Assembly: GCF_036785885.1 (NCBI RefSeq)
Contig: NC_092312.1
Span: 22,772,001-22,836,000 of the forward strand
Reading direction: 5' to 3'
Length of the DNA: 64,000 nt
DNA from: Coffea arabica
Lineage: Eukaryota; Streptophyta; Magnoliopsida; Gentianales; Rubiaceae
The stretch's first letter is position 1, and every line of letters starts with the position of its first letter. Below are positions 61,913 through 64,000 of this stretch, in pieces. The notes under the pieces are model-generated. The model searched no databases, was not told the origin of the DNA, and saw nothing but the letters and a program-made list of their open reading frames with translations. A program made the translations under genes and the position numbers.

Positions 61913-62214
61913 TCTGTTTGGATACCGTATTATTTGAAATAATTATTATATCACTTTTTATGCACGATTGATAGGTCCGGATCGGGCGGTTTCGATTTTC
62001 CAAGAGGCCAAGTATGGCCACGCAATAGGTCGACAGATGTCGTAGACTTTTTCCCTGTATTTTTCACCTATTATTAATAAAGTTTTCTTCTTTAAAAAAA
62101 AAGATATAACGTATATATGATAAAAATGTGATTAAAAATATAAAAAAAATTAAAAATATATTTACGATATTAGTGAAATATTATTTGAAAAAAATAAGAT
62201 ATTCAAACAAATCT
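61913..62214. mobile_element. MITE, TGTTTGGAT-type family (copy 6), split by a retroposon tail
   Basis: CTGTTTGGATACCGTATTAT opens the element and ATATTCAAACAAATC closes it. The middle is interrupted at about 61976-62102 by unrelated DNA ending in an A9 run. Confidence 0.6.
61976..62102 (+). mobile_element. 5'-truncated LINE-like 3' end
   Basis: About 125 bp starting GTCCGGATCGGGCGG and ending ATTAATAAAGTTTTCTTC plus an A-run, resembling the 3' end of plant L1-type LINEs. Only a 4-bp GATA match is seen as a possible target duplication. Confidence 0.45.
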
Positions 62215-63317
62215 AGTATAAAAATATGTAACTAACAGAAGTACCCAAGAGTGTTTTTTTTGGGTTTGTTTTTATTTCGTATAAAACTAGTAAAATCTCT
62301 GAGTCACAACCGTCTGCATAATATGCATTAAAGATAAGCTCATTGGTACTACACACATGTTACAATTCTGAAACAAAGAAGATTGAAACCAGTTTATAGT
62401 TTGTACGCTAAAAAGAAAATCCCATTCGGTCAACAAAAGTTACCCCCAGAGTATCATGCTCAAATCTCATCTCATCAACACTTGCAACAGTATCGAGAGA
62501 GAGAGAGAAGAGAGAAGAGAGTTACAGCCGGCAGATATTAATTAACAGACAGACACCCATAATGCCCAAAGTCGAATACAGAACAATTGTAAATTTTTTT
62601 CAGGTTTTGTTTTTTGTGAGAGACAGTAGTAGTAATTGTAGAAGTTACTACTAGTACGAAAAGGTTTTGACCAAGACCCCCATCATGTTCATCCACCGTT
62701 ACAGAAGTTGATCAAGGAAAAAGGGAAAGAAAGAAAGAAGGAAAGAGAGAAAGAAAGAAACAAGGAAAGAGAGAAAGAAAAGAAGCCATCCATTCCATGC
62801 AGAGGGGCAAATTGCCAAAGTGCAAAAACAACAAAAGCGAGAACAAAGCCAATCCCTTTGTCATCATTGAACCAATAGCCATCCTCTGACACAAGTCATC
62901 ATTGAACATCTGCAGCTATATTACCATTACACACTCTCTCCCTCCCTCACTCTCCCGCCCCCCTCCTGTCACACATCTGCATCATCACACTAGCAAATAG
63001 GTATTCTCCCTCCCCCCTCCTTTCACACACCTGTATCATCACACTAGCAAGTAGGTACAGGAGCACTAGTATTCATATGTAGCTTCTGACCTATTGTTTT
63101 GCCTCATCTGTAATTGCACTCTGTCCATTGGGAAAAAGAAAAAGCTGTAACCCTTCTGCACTGATACAAAAGTAAGACCAGCCCATATCTCTTCTTTCTG
63201 TCCCCTCCTTTGTTCCTTTGGGAATCCTCTAATTAAGACCCCCTCTAAAGCGTCAAAGTTCTTCTAAGGAGTTGACACTTGAAAGGGAGAAAAAGCAGAG
63301 AAAGTAGAAACAGAAAA
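62215..63317. promoter_or_regulatory. Upstream and 5' UTR region of the HD-Zip gene
   Basis: Contains a GA tract (62494-62524), a purine-only strand of about 70 bases (62714-62786) and a two-copy 54-bp CT-rich repeat (about 62948-63055). No upstream coding exon seen. Promoter elements cannot be placed exactly. Confidence 0.45.
62948..63055. repeat. 54-bp imperfect tandem duplication
   Basis: CCCTCCTGTCACACATCTGC at 62961 and CCCTCCTTTCACACACCTGT at 63015 both continue into ATCATCACACTAGCAA and TAGGTA. Confidence 0.88.
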
Positions 63318-64000
63318 ATGGGTGAGAAAGATGATGGTTTGAGGTTGAGTTTGAGCTTGGGATGTGGAGATGATGAAAAGCGGGAGAAGATAAGTCAATC
63401 ACCTCAACCTTTCCCGTTGAAACTCATGAGGTCTACTTTGCCTTTCGTGCAACAACGGAACCAGCAGCAGCTGCTGCTGCTGCAAAAGTCCTCCTTTCTT
63501 GCTGATGCGTTTCCATCATCTTCTGGTAGATTTCCTCTTTCCAAAATTGTATCTTTCCTTTTTCAGTTCCTTGTGTAAGACTTTGGTCATGTCCGTTTAT
63601 TTTTTCCTCTTGATCTTTGACCAAATCTGAGCATGTTTGATGTTTTATTGCAAAGTAACACGTTCATTCTTCTTTTTGACAATTTCAAGAAATTGTTACC
63701 AGTTTACGCTAACACGGTAAAAGAACAAAAATTGAAATGTTTGTTTAATGAAATGGCTTTGTTATTCTAGCATATTTTAAACTGTGAAAGGCTCATAATG
63801 ATTGTTCTGTTACATCATTTGGTAAATTCGTTAAAGCTTCCATTTTTGTTTGAGAGAGACTGAAAATGAAAACAAGGCAACTGTTAGCGCAAACTGATCT
63901 CTGTTTCCGTGCTGTAAAACTGTTTTTTCCTTTTCATTTTTTCCCTCCCATCTTCTCTGATAGTAATGAGTTTCTGTTTCTTGATTTGTATTTATAGAAA
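63318..64000 (+). CDS. Class II HD-Zip transcription factor, 5' part (HAT3/ATHB4-like), runs off the window
   Basis: Exon 1 (63318-63525) opens MGEKDDGLRLSLSLGCG, the conserved N-terminal motif of HD-Zip II proteins whose LSLSLG is an EAR-type repression motif. It then has a Leu-rich and Gln-rich linker (RNQQQLLLLQKSS) coded by a CAG/CTG run. The ATG at 63318 is preferred over weaker upstream in-frame codons because the family begins MGE/MSE. A GT donor at 63526-63527 (phase 1, after SSS) and an AG at 63996-63997 (TTTATAG) would splice to an exon whose first codon is GAA, as in relatives that continue SS-E-R. The homeodomain and leucine zipper lie beyond 64000. Members repress target genes in shade avoidance and leaf polarity. 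Confidence 0.75.

Noticed and set aside
1..64000. CRISPR arrays, bacterial operons or phage-type systems
   Set aside because: None seen; all evidence points to a plant nuclear genome, where such features are not expected.

Overview
This is nuclear DNA from a flowering plant, almost certainly a eudicot. Genes have short exons and AT-rich GT-AG introns, the intergenic DNA is very AT-rich, and four plant gene families can be read. The species cannot be fixed from the sequence.

Layout. 1-995: right part of a Mutator-like (MULE) element carrying a broken ARM-repeat gene fragment; its left end is outside the window. 3254-4447 (-): intact two-exon DUF1639 gene. 5875-7279: Pack-MULE-like element with a frameshifted membrane-protein gene fragment, whose right end and flank are repeated in tandem (432-bp period). 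9118-10519: MULE-like element with a 10-bp target duplication. About 11.56-16.9 kb and 19.87-24.89 kb: two diverged copies of a 5-kb block, each holding a dead DUF1639 gene on the minus strand. 17852-18848, between the copies: a processed retrogene with 13-bp target duplications and an A10 tail. 28694-29479: hAT element with G-rich arms. 30094-32278: solo LTR with a 5-bp target duplication.

Gene island. 34385-40409 (+): ten-exon triple-KH RNA-binding protein. 41347-46997 (-): thirteen-coding-exon AATF/BFR2-like ribosome-biogenesis factor with an upstream non-coding exon. These two genes converge tail to tail. An old MULE-like insertion sits in an AATF intron. The AATF promoter carries TGGGCY (site II) and CCCTAAAC motifs typical of plant ribosome-biogenesis genes.

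48-63 kb is intergenic: MITEs, a plastid trnS-GCU-derived fragment near 49.94-50.03 kb, a young MULE with 207-bp near-identical inverted ends and GC-rich cargo (51587-52421), two Stowaway MITEs, candidate SINEs and a LINE tail inside a MITE. At the right edge (63318 onward, +) exon 1 of a class II HD-Zip transcription factor begins; exon 2 appears to start three bases before the window ends.

The genes are not a pathway; each is an independent plant housekeeping or developmental gene. The unusual theme is repeated capture and decay of gene fragments: three MULE-type elements with apparent cargo, one mRNA-derived retrogene, two dead DUF1639 copies and one plastid-derived insertion. Exon boundaries were placed by hand from splice consensus and reading-frame continuity; no database search was possible.
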